A DNA stretch of 64,000 nucleotides from Psococerastis gibbosa. Lineage: Eukaryota; Arthropoda; Insecta; Psocodea; Psocidae. Each line of letters starts with the position of its first letter. The stretch's first letter is position 1. This document shows positions 50,647-62,200 of the stretch, in pieces. A model generated the notes under the pieces. The model was not told the DNA's origin. It worked only from the letters and a program-made list of their open reading frames with translations, and did not search any database. The translations under genes were made by a program, and so were the position numbers. The stretch lies in the NCBI GenBank assembly GCA_963971405.1, contig OZ020490.1, forward strand, positions 30,529,464-30,593,463. Reading direction: 5' to 3'.

Positions 50647-50832
50647 GGACTTCGATGGGATAGTGGTCGCTTGTTCGTACTTGAGCGAGTCTCTACACAT
50701 CATGCTCATGCGATCGGTGACCTGTCGTAACTCAACACAGGTATTACCTACAGAGGCGACTTAAGAGGTTATTTGGATACATTCATTGAATTGTTTGTAT
50801 GCGAATAATCTTTATTAAAAAAAAAAAAAGTT
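50647..50832 (+). repeat. Poly-A-tailed SINE (third family)
   Basis: Second copy of the family described at 48420-48597, with an A(13) tail. Confidence 0.55.
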
Positions 50833-50892
50833 ATTCACAATCATTTATACATAAAATGGTAATTATGTAACACTTGTCTACAGCATTATGGT

Positions 50893-51478
50893 CAGGACAT
50901 GTAGAGTAGTGGAACGGACTCCAATTTTCACCCGAAAGGTTGTTGGTTCGAGTCCCACACTTGCTATATTTTCTGGCCATGCTTCGGAGGGCATATAAAG
51001 TTAGTTAGTTTCTAACGCCTGCATTCAGCATTTCTGCTTTAAGCAACCCTGTTAGCCTGGCGGGGGGAGTGAGTCTGTTTGTTAACTTGAGGCACCCTAA
51101 GGGCAGACTCTTTCACCTCGGGGAAAGGGGAGTTGACTAACAGGGTGGACCTCCTGATTATAGTGGATTCCGAACCACTTGGGGAACATGGTAAAGTCAC
51201 ACGATTAAATCGGAGGTGACCAGGACTCGATTAATAGTGCCTAAGCGCGTTATCATGTCCCACCATGTTCCCCTGCCAACGCTGTGCACACTACCAAGTT
51301 GCCGCAGTTTGAAACATGCTCTGCTCTAATGGAATCAACATGGTAAGGCCGTTGGCACATATAAAGTAGGCGGTCGCGGGCTTTCCTAGTTGAGTGTAAG
51401 AGAGGGCTTATAGCCCTAACTCCGCTAGGTTGGCTTAGTAATAGAACCCAAAAAAGTCGATATTTATTTATTTTTACA
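50893..51478 (+). repeat. tRNA-headed SINE split by a 5S-headed SINE
   Basis: Head and body 50893-51001, resumed at 51358-51478 with an ATTT tail. Confidence 0.88.
51002..51357 (-). mobile_element. 5S-headed SINE inserted in a tRNA-headed SINE
   Basis: CATATAAAGT at 50992-51001 and 51358-51367 is the exact target duplication. Minus orientation, nearly identical to the other young copies. Confidence 0.92.
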
Positions 51479-52003
51479 ACAATGAACTTGTACTATATCT
51501 TAGTAGGTACAGTTTTTCGTCATACTTGACATGACGTCATTATACGACGTTTAACAGTACCAAGGTATAAAGGGTTACTATGGATTTACTTCACTTTATC
51601 CAACGCCTGTCATTCGCTATTCCGCCATCAATGGCCTAAGGCCCGTTTATAGCAAGTGCGGCAAAAATAAAATGTAAACTTATTGTTCTGTGTTTACTTA
51701 ATAAGTCACTGCTTCCTTGTTAAGAGTCTGTAGAAAATTCTTCTTCACCATATATAAATAATCAAACAGCAAGCTTATCTTAAATTGATCATTTGTTTTT
51801 GCCGCGACGCAAACCACCTGCTACAAAAGGGCTCTAAGTTAACTGCATATATTAAAAAAATATCTGCGCCCAAATAACAGAAAGAAAAGACTTGATTATT
51901 TATAAGCTGATGGTAGATGGATAATTATTAGGCAACTTGTTTTCTATTTTAAAATTATTTTTAATTTTTATGGGTTTCAATGTCTTTGAGTACTGCACTT
52001 TTG
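51479..52003. other. Intergenic spacer
   Basis: Nothing recognised. Confidence 0.3.
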
Positions 52004-52011
52004 ATTTATAC

Positions 52012-52342
52012 CAGGGGTTCCCAAACTTTTTTATCCGTGGACCACTAGATTATTTTATGATTTTCCGTGGACCGCCATGGCAGTGACAGGAAAATCTTCA
52101 AATTCTAGGACCAAGATCAAGTAGTTTGTGCGTACAATTAGGATACGTGCTAATATTTGATTAAAGTTTAGGACTGGTCTCGGTTGGATTTTATAGGTCA
52201 GTGCCAAGACTTATTGTGTTTTACTTCAAATTTCCAATAACTCAGCTGTTTTATTTTCTTATTTCTTACTTTGGTCTGTGGACCACCTGATGTATGCCTG
52301 TAGACCACCGGTGGTCCATGCACCACAGTTTGGGAACCACTG
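52012..52342. mobile_element. hAT-like MITE
   Basis: Ends CAGGGGTTCCCAAACTTTTT / AGTTTGGGAACCACTG; ATTTATAC at 52004-52011 and 52343-52350 is a perfect 8-bp duplication. Interior repeats CCGTGGACC. Confidence 0.9.
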
Positions 52343-52740
52343 ATTTATACAATAGCATAGATAGGGTATAGGCCTATAATATAAATAAATTATAAAAATT
52401 TATTCAACGTGCTCTAGCCTTTAGTCAACCATAGCCAGTATTTAGTAAAAGGTTACACGCCCGTAAAGTTAAATTTTATGTAGTGTAAAACCATGACATT
52501 TCGGAGTAGCCCCCCTCCCCCCTACTAGCAACTCCGGACCAATGGCGGCTGTGCATTAAGTACGCTCGTGCGCTGAACTACCAATTCAAAAGTTTGAGAA
52601 ATTTCTAAATATGATTCATCTTTATTTTTAACTTGCCATTTTATTAGTAATTTTTTAAACATACAAAAACATAATAAGAAAGAAAATTTCCAGTTGAGTG
52701 CTTTGCTGAACTATTGAGGCACGTCATGTTCCCTGTACAG
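52343..52740. other. Spacer between two hAT-like MITEs
   Basis: Nothing recognised. Confidence 0.3.
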
Positions 52741-53054
52741 CAGGGGTTCCCAAACTTTTTGGTCCGTGGACCACTAGATTATTTTATGCTTTTCTGTGGA
52801 CCCCCAAAAATGCCCCGTGGCTATGATAGGAAAATCGTTCAATTCTAGGACCACGATCAAGTAGCCTGTACCTTCAATTACGTGCTAATATTTGATGTTT
52901 AGAACTGGTATCGGGCGGATTTTGTAGTTCAGTGCCAAGACTTGTATTTTATTTCAAATTTCTAATAACTCAGCTGTTTTATTTTCTTATCACTTACTTT
53001 GACCCGTGGACCACCTGATATATATGCCTGTGGACCACAGGTTAGGAACCCCTG
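52741..53054. mobile_element. hAT-like MITE, second copy
   Basis: Same ends as 52012-52342; flanks CTGTACAG (52733-52740) and CTGTAAAG (53055-53062), 7 of 8. Confidence 0.88.
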
Positions 53055-53062
53055 CTGTAAAG

Positions 53063-53785
53063 TAAAATTCTCTTGCACTTCGGCGAGTGCACAAATACTA
53101 CTAATATACCTTGTATGGGACGGTCCTGACGCGTGAAACGATAAAAATATACCGGCATCTCAAGCAAGAAGTCGATTTTACTTCGAATCTTATAAGAATA
53201 CAATTTTATTCGCCTTGTTCTGCTTCAGCGCATAAAGAACTTTTGTTTAGCAATGCGTTCCTCTGATTGGCGCGGTGCAACATCCCCTCACTTAGCTGAT
53301 GGCAGAAGATTGGTACTAACCGGCATCAGCTTAAACTTTATGAAAATGACGTGTTCTATCGAGGAAAAACAAATTGCCCCTTTCTATGAGTACAATAATG
53401 TGTCATCCAATTTAAGAATGCACTAAATATATATATTTGAAGGACTGTGCATAAAACTCAGTACAGGAATTCATGGAGCACTCTTCATATTCATAGACAA
53501 TAGGGCTTATCATATGTGTGTTAATTTATATGACGACATCCTATACTGTAATTGTCTTATGGATAATATGATTTGATTTGACTTACGACTCACTACAAGG
53601 CAAAAGCGATACGATACTCGTCCCTCTATAACATACAGTATATATGGGGATGCACCAAGCCAATTACAATTGGGCCTGCGTTTTGAATTATCCTATAGGA
53701 AAGTTCTCTATTGAGCAATCATGGTACTTCGTGGTAGGTATATATTTAAATGTCAAATTGTTTATTTACATAAGTGGATTTTATT
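53063..53785. other. Intergenic spacer
   Basis: Nothing recognised. Confidence 0.3.
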
Positions 53786-54592
53786 GCTTTCCAATTTATA
53801 CGTAGCATAAGGAAAGCATTGTGACGGTCGAAATTTTCGATTCCGAGATTTCAATGGATTTACAAGTTTTAAGGTCCCAGGAACCCAAAAAAGTGGTTTT
53901 TACGAAATGTCTGTCTGTCTGTCTGTTCGTTGATTTCCGGGCAAACTACTCGGTCGATTTTGATGAAATTCGGTATGTAGGTTCACAAAAATCATACCTC
54001 GGGATCATTTTTTTTTATTTGACGCTAACTCAATTTCGGGGGGTTTTATTCTCAAAAAACTTCAAAAAAATGTCTAAAAAAATCATTTCCGGAAAACGGC
54101 TCCAACGATTTCTTTTAAATTCGCATATATTGTAGTTGTTATTAATGTTGATAAAATGCGGGGGGTCGCTTGCCCCTTGATAGTTTGCTTCGGGGGGCAA
54201 AAAAATATGTAAATTTTAATGAAAAATGACTAAAAAAAAAAAATTCTGCGAAACATTTCTATCGATGATTTCTACCTTCAGGTATGTTTTAGGTGTTAAA
54301 TTGAGTTACTAAACCGGATAGGTTGCTTTCCCAAAAAATATTTGGCTCTGCACAAAAAATTATTTTCTCCAGTGACGTCAGGTGGACAACCCCCCCCCCC
54401 CCCCCCCCCCGAAATAACGGAAATTTAGCCACTGGAAAATTATTTACCATGAAATTACTCATATTCTCTACTAATGTGCGTCAAATGGCCTACCAGCCAA
54501 GGACGGGCGTTGGCTCATGGCTGACGAAGAACAAGATCTACTAATATGGATAAATTGGAAAGCATGTTCGAGTAAACTCGGACCGGTTCTTT
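53786..54592 (+). mobile_element. Helentron-like repeat, full copy
   Basis: Start GCTTTCCAATTTATACG, (GTCT)n near 53909, a run of ~20 C at 54390, a 54-bp unrelated stretch near 54487, subterminal ATAAATTGGAAAGC, hairpin CGAGTAAACTCG, end ACCGGTTCTT. Confidence 0.72.
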
Positions 54593-55204
54593 TAAAAGTG
54601 TCGCCAACTCAGAAATTAGCGGGAAAATTTCCACGTTTTTGATATTGAAATGTTGGCAATTACAACGGTAGTAAAAAAGACAAAAGTAAATATACAATAA
54701 TAATAACTAATAAGGTAAAGATGGAGGATTGAAGAATAAAGTAAATTTTAATCATGCATAATTTAATGGATAAAAATGAGTTTTATGATTTATGAACAAA
54801 TAAAATGTTTGATAGGATTCATTGATGTAATTATAAAATTGAAGTAGGTAATTCCTACAATTATATTAAGGGAAGAAAATTTGTTCCGAATATATGCCAA
54901 TCACACATCATTCAAAATTCTAAATACTGTGGCACGAAGAATCTATGGGCAGGAGGATGTTCTGTCATGACAGTTTGCTGACTACTGTCTACTTTATAAG
55001 GGGTATTCACTGTGTTGATAGAAAAGGGAATAGGAAAATAGAGAAATAGCTCTACGTGAGGATACCTTCTCCAGCCATAGAAACAGAAAAACCTGGCCTA
55101 ACCTACCTCCAAAGTGTCTTTGCCTTTTACTATTAACTTATGAACATCTGTTGTAGCCCACCTTTTGCCACATGTTTCCTTTTGTTGTTTTTGTTAATGT
55201 CTGC
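54593..55204. other. Intergenic spacer
   Basis: Nothing recognised. Confidence 0.3.
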
Positions 55205-55285
55205 CAGATACCTCAGATGGAAGGAAATTGTCCGAGCGGCCAAAAGTCCCCCTGGGCTGATTGCGCCAAATTAAGTAAGAGAGCT
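55205..55285 (+). pseudogene. LINE tail relic
   Basis: GAAATTGTCCGAGCGGCC..CCCCCTGGGCTGATTGCGCC..TTAAGTAAG encodes an 'VRAAKSPPGLIAPN*'-type end with one base change; same family as 2960-3033. Confidence 0.55.
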
Positions 55286-55339
55286 CATTTTCTGATTCCC
55301 CAAAAAAACAGTAAATCGGTTGTAAGTTAATTTATTCGA

Positions 55340-55707
55340 TACTACATATTATGTTTGGTCTATTTCGACCCACAACTACCCCTCCCCCAAACGGGCTGGA
55401 TCCGTCCCTGGCCACCATTCTCAATCTTTTTGCCAAAACGCAGCAATTTCTCTTTATTTTCCAGGAATTGTCCGGAATGAAACTGATCACAGCAGTTCAG
55501 AAGATTCTTTTCTTTTATTTGCTTGATCCGATTCATGCGAGAGAGGCTGCCTCTGACCCACTTGCTACATGTTTGCTCCACAACTGTTGTGAGTCTGCCG
55601 ATCGATTTTCCAACCTAGTTGAGAATACGAGATGACAGCTCCTACTCTTTTAATAGCGTTAATTGTCGCGGCCGGTCAGAATTAGGCTATTTCTATAGGT
55701 ACTGAAA
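55340..55707. other. Upstream region of the THAP gene
   Basis: 55370-55412 is an inverted hAT-like end (CCCAAACGGGCTGGATCCG). No clear promoter motif. Confidence 0.35.
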
Positions 55708-56218
55708 ATGAGCCATAGGTGCGTTGTGGCCCGTTGCCGGACACTTGAAGGCATGGGAATAGTTCTGCACCGCGTTCCGCATAATCCCCGAATTATCGCT
55801 GAGTGGGCTCTTCTATGTGGTTTGCCGAAATATCACAGCAATCATTTCCTTGTGTGTGCCAAACATTTTTCATCCTCGGAATACACCAATGGACATTTTA
55901 AAAAGCTTAAGAGTGGTGCTAGGCCATCACTGTTACTGCCCGTAGACCCTAGCCGCGTCTTTCCACGTCGTACTACCCGTTACATCCCTATTGCTCCCAT
56001 ACCTAGCCCTGAAGATAGCAGCAGATCATTGAAGGCACTCAAGTCAGGCATTTCCAACCACGCACATTACAAAGACCATAGGATATATTTCAAACCGGTG
56101 TCCGCCAATGAAGACTTGGCTACGAAACTTCAGCAGGATGAATGTGTTTTAAAGAGAAATCTGATACTGGGAGTTGACGATGTGCTGAACAAAACTCTGA
56201 CAAAGAAGCCTCCTAATG
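55708..56218 (+). CDS. THAP-DDE gene, exon 1 (THAP finger)
   Basis: First ATG after an in-frame stop; 170 codons plus one base, donor AATG|GTATGT. Contains the complete C2CH finger and a basic linker. Confidence 0.88.
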
Positions 56219-59200
56219 GTATGTTGTTATTTTCTTCCCTTTGCCAAGGCGGTGTTTCCACATACGTCAATCGTCAATGAGAAATATGAAATTGAAGGAC
56301 ATTTCAATTTTCAATTGTTAAAATTCATCAATGATCATAGAGTAAAATCACGCGTGCAAACAATAACAAACTAAAATGGCGTCATGGGATATGTTAAGTA
56401 CATACATTTTATATTTTATTGTTTATAAAACAATTTTCTTCCATTAAACAGATCGGTGAAGGTCGATCTTACTTCGGATCTCCTACTATGAGGTTCTGTA
56501 GGGACAGTTTTGGTCACTAGGTTCGCTGACGACATCTAATTAATTCTTTTAATATTTTTACTATGCCTGGACCTTATTTCGCTGCATATAATTTAATATA
56601 TATATTCTCCATGATTTATAGAAAAATATCACTTTAAAATAATACGTAATTAAAAATAATTTTAAAATAGTATTGAGGCTTATGGAAAAATCAACGCTTT
56701 GATATCATTGCAACTGGTGCTGCCATCTACAAAATGACGTCACAAATGAACCCCATTATTAGGTTTTATTAAAAATAATAAATGTACGAAGAAAACAAAT
56801 ACAAACAAAATTTCAAAAAACAAATGCAAACAAATTTCAAAAATTTGGCGCATACGCTTCAATAGAAGAAAAGTGTCTATAGTTGAAAAAAAAACATGTG
56901 GAAACACCGCCATCAATGAAAAATTGAAATGTCCTTCAATTTCATATTTCTCATTGACAATTGACGTATGTGGAAACCCCGCCCAAAACAGGCACTAATG
57001 ATTGTTGATGGTTGATTCTCTCCAAGAGACGTTGCCGCTTCTCCTGACAAAAATGGCAAAAGTTAATGGGGCCTTCGGAAGGCCCATTGTGGCTATCGAT
57101 GGATGCCCACTGTTTCTGATTGGTTGTACTTCAAGTTTCTGCAAGTCAAGTTCCGATAAGAAGCTATGGCCAATGGCTCCAAAAAAGTTATGAAATGAAA
57201 TCTTTCAAAGAACGGACGGTCAAGACTAATTTAGAATTTTTTATGGCCAATTGAGATGCCTATTTTCAAATGGGTCTATCTCAATTTTTTTCGAATATGA
57301 GTTTTTGATGACATTGGATTACTATACATAGACATAACATAAAATTCCCATGTTAAGTGCTCCTCTAAAGTTAGACTTATTTTTAAGTCAATCAGCGTCC
57401 GCCATTGTGATCACGTCTGTTACGCCCTAGGCCTAACACAAGAGCATATGCTCTTCTTGGCCTAGGCTCAGGGCTGAGGACAGACGGCAAACCTCTGTTG
57501 TGTAAATGTTATATCGGTCGTCACGTATGTCCTTAGCCATAATGTATAAATCACGAGCCTTGGGTTCGAAGAATTAGAGAGTTTGGAGACTATGGATAGA
57601 GTCTATAGAGTCTAGTGAGACAGAACTGATTCACCATGTGAGTTGATACACGGTGCAAGTAGGAGTAAGCTCCTATGGATGTATGAGTAAGTACGTTATC
57701 ATGTAGCCCTTATGTAACTAAGTTGCCCCCCCCCCCCAATTCATTATGTTGTCCCTTGTCCCTTAAGTGCTTAAGTTGTCCCTAAGTTATTATGTGGTAT
57801 TAATGTTAAGTGTATTAATATAATATAAGGTATTTGGTACCATCCTATAAGCTTATATATAATTCCCCTCTTATAAGTCCACTCTGAATACTCTAATCTA
57901 TAGAAGGTCCCAATTAGTGGTATTCGGAGTGTGACAACGTCATTCACGTGCGGCGTGCCAACAATAACAAACATGGCTTCCACATATTAGTTGCGAGTTA
58001 AGGGGGATAAGGAATTGAGAGAATTGGATTTCTAGTTATCCTGAAAAGTAACGTCAAACGGAGATAGACCCATTTGAAAGTAGGCAACTTAATTGTAGTA
58101 TTATGAAAGTTACGGATTTTTTAGGGGAATGGGTGGAACCTGAAAATTATGTCACAGTGAAGATGGAGGAGGTTGACATGACTGATGGCGTCATCCTAAG
58201 TGACGATGATTTCCACCAACAGACAGTTGAAAAGAGCTGGCCTGAGGGCGTTGATCCTGAGGGTTATTGTAAACAAAAGACTGACGGTCTCTCAACAAGT
58301 TTTACATCCAAAGAAAATGGTGAGCATAATTAATTGTTTCCACAGTATTATTTCGATACTTGCGGTACTCAGTGTGGGCCTAATCTCAAGTTGTATTGTT
58401 ATAAACATGATGTTTCTATATATATATATTATATCTCTACTTCGGAAGAAAAATGACACAACTCTAAATTATCCATCAATTTACAGAAATTGAATTTTTT
58501 TAAATAATGAATTACCTGACAGTTCCGTCCAGGCGTCCAATAAAAAACGGCACAACTGCCTTCGCGCGGAAAATATACATTAACTCCGTTTTTCTAGCAA
58601 AATAAAATATTTTAGCGTTATTAAGTCGAAATCGACAAGTTTTGAGCTGTCTTTTTTCTTCTGAAGTAGCGATACATCGTCACCCTAAAATCAGAAGGGA
58701 GTAACCAAAATTTTTGGCGAAATTGAGTTTTGATCAGATTTAGTGACCTTTTGAGCTCTACCTTTGCAATTTGCATATGCAGAAATAAAAACCAGACGTG
58801 AACTATAACTTATAAGGCTGAAATTTTTGATTTGGAGGGCGTATCTGACTGTTTGTAAGAGCAAAAGCATCTTTAAACGCTACTATTTCAAAATGCCTTT
58901 TTTTATGGTACGCCCTTCTGACTTTATGGTGAATATATGCTGTACGCTACTTCATGATGATGGCTTTGTTATCTTCCATACTATTCTGCTAAAGCCGCTG
59001 GGCGGTTAGTACCGAAAATACACATTTTTAGTATCCTTAGATCCCCGTACTCATGTCCTATTTAAAGGATTTTAATTGAATGTGATTACATGCCCGTCAG
59101 CCGCGTCGTTCCTCTGCTAATGGAGGTAAGGTACTCCATAGGTGCACCAACGTCAGGGAAAATATTTCTTATTAGTCTATGTCGACTTTGGAACCTTATC

Positions 59201-62200
59201 TTATCAATTTTTTAAATTGACTCCGGTTGAATATAAATTATATTCAAAATTTGAAATTTTTCTTGATTCTCTAATTTTGGCTTTACCTTTCTTCCTTCCT
59301 CTTCATCAACAACTGAACTGTTCCGAATTCCTCATTTAATGCGTAAAAAAATTGCAAGTGTTTAATGCATGATTTTCTTTCTGCAGGCACTCGTCGAGGT
59401 TCCATTAAGTCAGAACAAAGAGGATGCGTTGTGAATACCCTAGCAGAAAATACCAATGAAAGCATCATCAAGCCCTTAAACCACGTAGTAAAAGGAACTG
59501 TGCAAGTGCGTGGCATCAGCGAACTCACCGCCATCAAGATACCCAATGAAGTCTACAGCAACGCCACCTCTGGCGAAAGAAGGCCCCGAAAAGAAGAATA
59601 TTCCGTAGACGCGATTAGGCAACACATCCATGACTACTACATACGCAAAAAGTTCCCAACTATAAAAAAACTAATGTTGTCTTTATTCAAAGCCTGTCTG
59701 TTCAGGGGGCAAGCGCCTTCTTTATGTACTGTTCTGAATCAGTTAGGTTTCGAATTTAAGAAAATTAATGGAAGAGACTTTCTTTTGGAGAAACCGGAAG
59801 TTGTGAGCACGAGGTGTGAGTTTTTACGGCAATTTAGAACTATGAATTGGGAAAATATTGTTTTTCTTGGTGAAACATGGATTGATGTCGGTCAATGTAC
59901 AGGAAGCGGTGGTGGTGTTACAAAAGCGGTCATAATTTGTCATGCGGGGTCCACACATGGATTTGTTCCTGGAGCTCTCTCACTGTTTAGTTCCAAAACG
60001 TTCGGTGACGAAGAGATGAACCCAGGGGCTTTTAAAGAGTGGTTTCAGAACACATTGCTGCCAAATATCCCGGCTAATTCTTTTATAGCAATGGATTGTG
60101 CTTCCCATCATTCGGTTGAGTGGAATAAGGTGCCATCGGAGGCTAGTAGGAAAGATGAGATTGTGGCGTGGCTTGCTGCAAATGGAATCAAGTATCCGGA
60201 TGACTGTTTGAAAGCTGAAATGTTGGCGTTGGTTAATTTGAACAAGCCGAGTCAACGTGCATGTGAAGTTGATGAAATAGCAAAAGGCGCTGGTAAGTGT
60301 TAGACATATTTCTGCTGCACTAGCATCAGTTTGTTTTGTTAACTTCATTCTTCATTTCTTTCTTGTTTAAAAAAAAACATGATGGTTCTACATATCGCTG
60401 CTTCGGAAGAAATAGGACACAACTCTAAATCTATCAATGTACAGAAATAAAATTGAAGTTAAAGTTTTTTTTTTAATGAATCATCTGATAGTTCCCGTCA
60501 AATAGAAAACGACACTACTGCCCTCGCGCGGAAAATATACACACTATATTAACGCCAACATCTTTAATTGTGTTGACTCGTAATATCTTCATTTGTTTCT
60601 TGTTAAAAAAAAAAACGGGAGCACTCTGGGAGTGCCGGCAGAAGTGAAAACATGAACATTGACTTTTGACATTGACTGAATTTTTTTATATTTTGGAATG
60701 GTTACGAATTATTTTCGCTGGAATTGCTTTATTGTTTATCAGTATAGAAGTACTCATGGCCGTCCACAGCTATGGGCAGATGGGTCATCTGACCCACCTC
60801 GATTGGCCCGAAAAAAATGGTACTAATTAGGCACAAAACATATTTACTATGAATTGTTTTTTTTTTTTTTAATAAAAATCAAGAAATTAAAAAAAGGAAT
60901 GAAAAATTAACTTTTCTATACTTTTAAATAAAAACGTGCGAAAACTACAGCAAAACTCGAATCTCGTTCTCGAAACTTAATTTCTCTAAAATCGAGGCGT
61001 TGTTTCAGGTTCATGTTCATATCTCCCCCCCCCCGCCCCCCCCCCCCCATAGAAAGAAATACATTAACTGGAGTGGCGGGAGCCATAATATGCCTTACGA
61101 GACACCCGTTATTCATAAGCCAACTATCAGAGATAAAAACTATAAGAGATAAAAAAAAAAAAAAAGTACCAACGCAAAAAATATCAAAGTCTTACACATT
61201 GCAGCATAGCAGAACGGATACCTGGACCCGGTCAAAAACTCTGTACTTAGCTTGTGCAGGCTACACTTATCACTGGGTTTCCCCGCCAAATTACGTACTT
61301 CCCTTGTGCAGGCTACACTAGCAGTCATATTGATAACGGTCTCCAGCCCCGGGATGCCCCCCCCCCCTTAACAAAAAACCGGAATTTTCAATTTTTTTCA
61401 TTCGCCCTTGACCCACCCCATATTTCATCCTGCGGGCGGCCATGGAAGTACTATCATTTATGTGGTTAAATACAATAGGCCTATACGACCCCTGGCACTA
61501 CGCGCCAGACGACAGGTAGGTCTTATGAACTCTGTATCCTATTTTTCTCTAGAAACGGCTAAAATGAGCATTCAAAAATATATAATTGATTCTTTTAATA
61601 GTCAGGTTTATTTTCCAAAGAAAAAACAATAGAAATCCGTTGAAGACAAGTCTTAATAAAATAAAACAGGTTGAGTGTCAATTCGAGCACATACAGTATA
61701 TTCGGCAATGTAGCTGTTCACGGCAAGAAACATTTCTCAGACCCAGAAATAGAAGGTTTGTTCTTAGTCACTGAGGAAAACGCAAGGGCAAACTGGAAAT
61801 TTCATCATGGCAGACAAGGAAACGCACAGGTGGAAGAATCAAACGCAACAAAAAAATCAAAAGAGATCAACAGCCTCACCTAACGAAGCCTAACCTGACC
61901 TGTATTAAATTAAATAATTAGTAAGGGCTCTATCTATAATGTGAAGCTACACTATACCCTGCTAAAAATTTTAAAAACGCGATGAAACCTAACCTGGCCT
62001 AGTGTGTATCTGCCTAAATTTTGATTAGAATATCTAGAATCACCCTAGATGCCTTGTCTTCATACATTGAATCATCTCAAGGCGGTTTTGGATTCTCCTT
62101 TTTATCCCTCATCTAAAGTGCTCAGCGTCCCATAAGAAGTTTTCACTTCAAAAAGCTTCTATACCTTATACTGGGCCTATAACTTTTTTGCAGGTCATCA

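Noticed and set aside
57002-57193. Extra exon of the THAP-DDE gene
   Set aside because: No acceptor/donor pair in phase 1; joining exon 1 directly to 58125 keeps a perfect frame.
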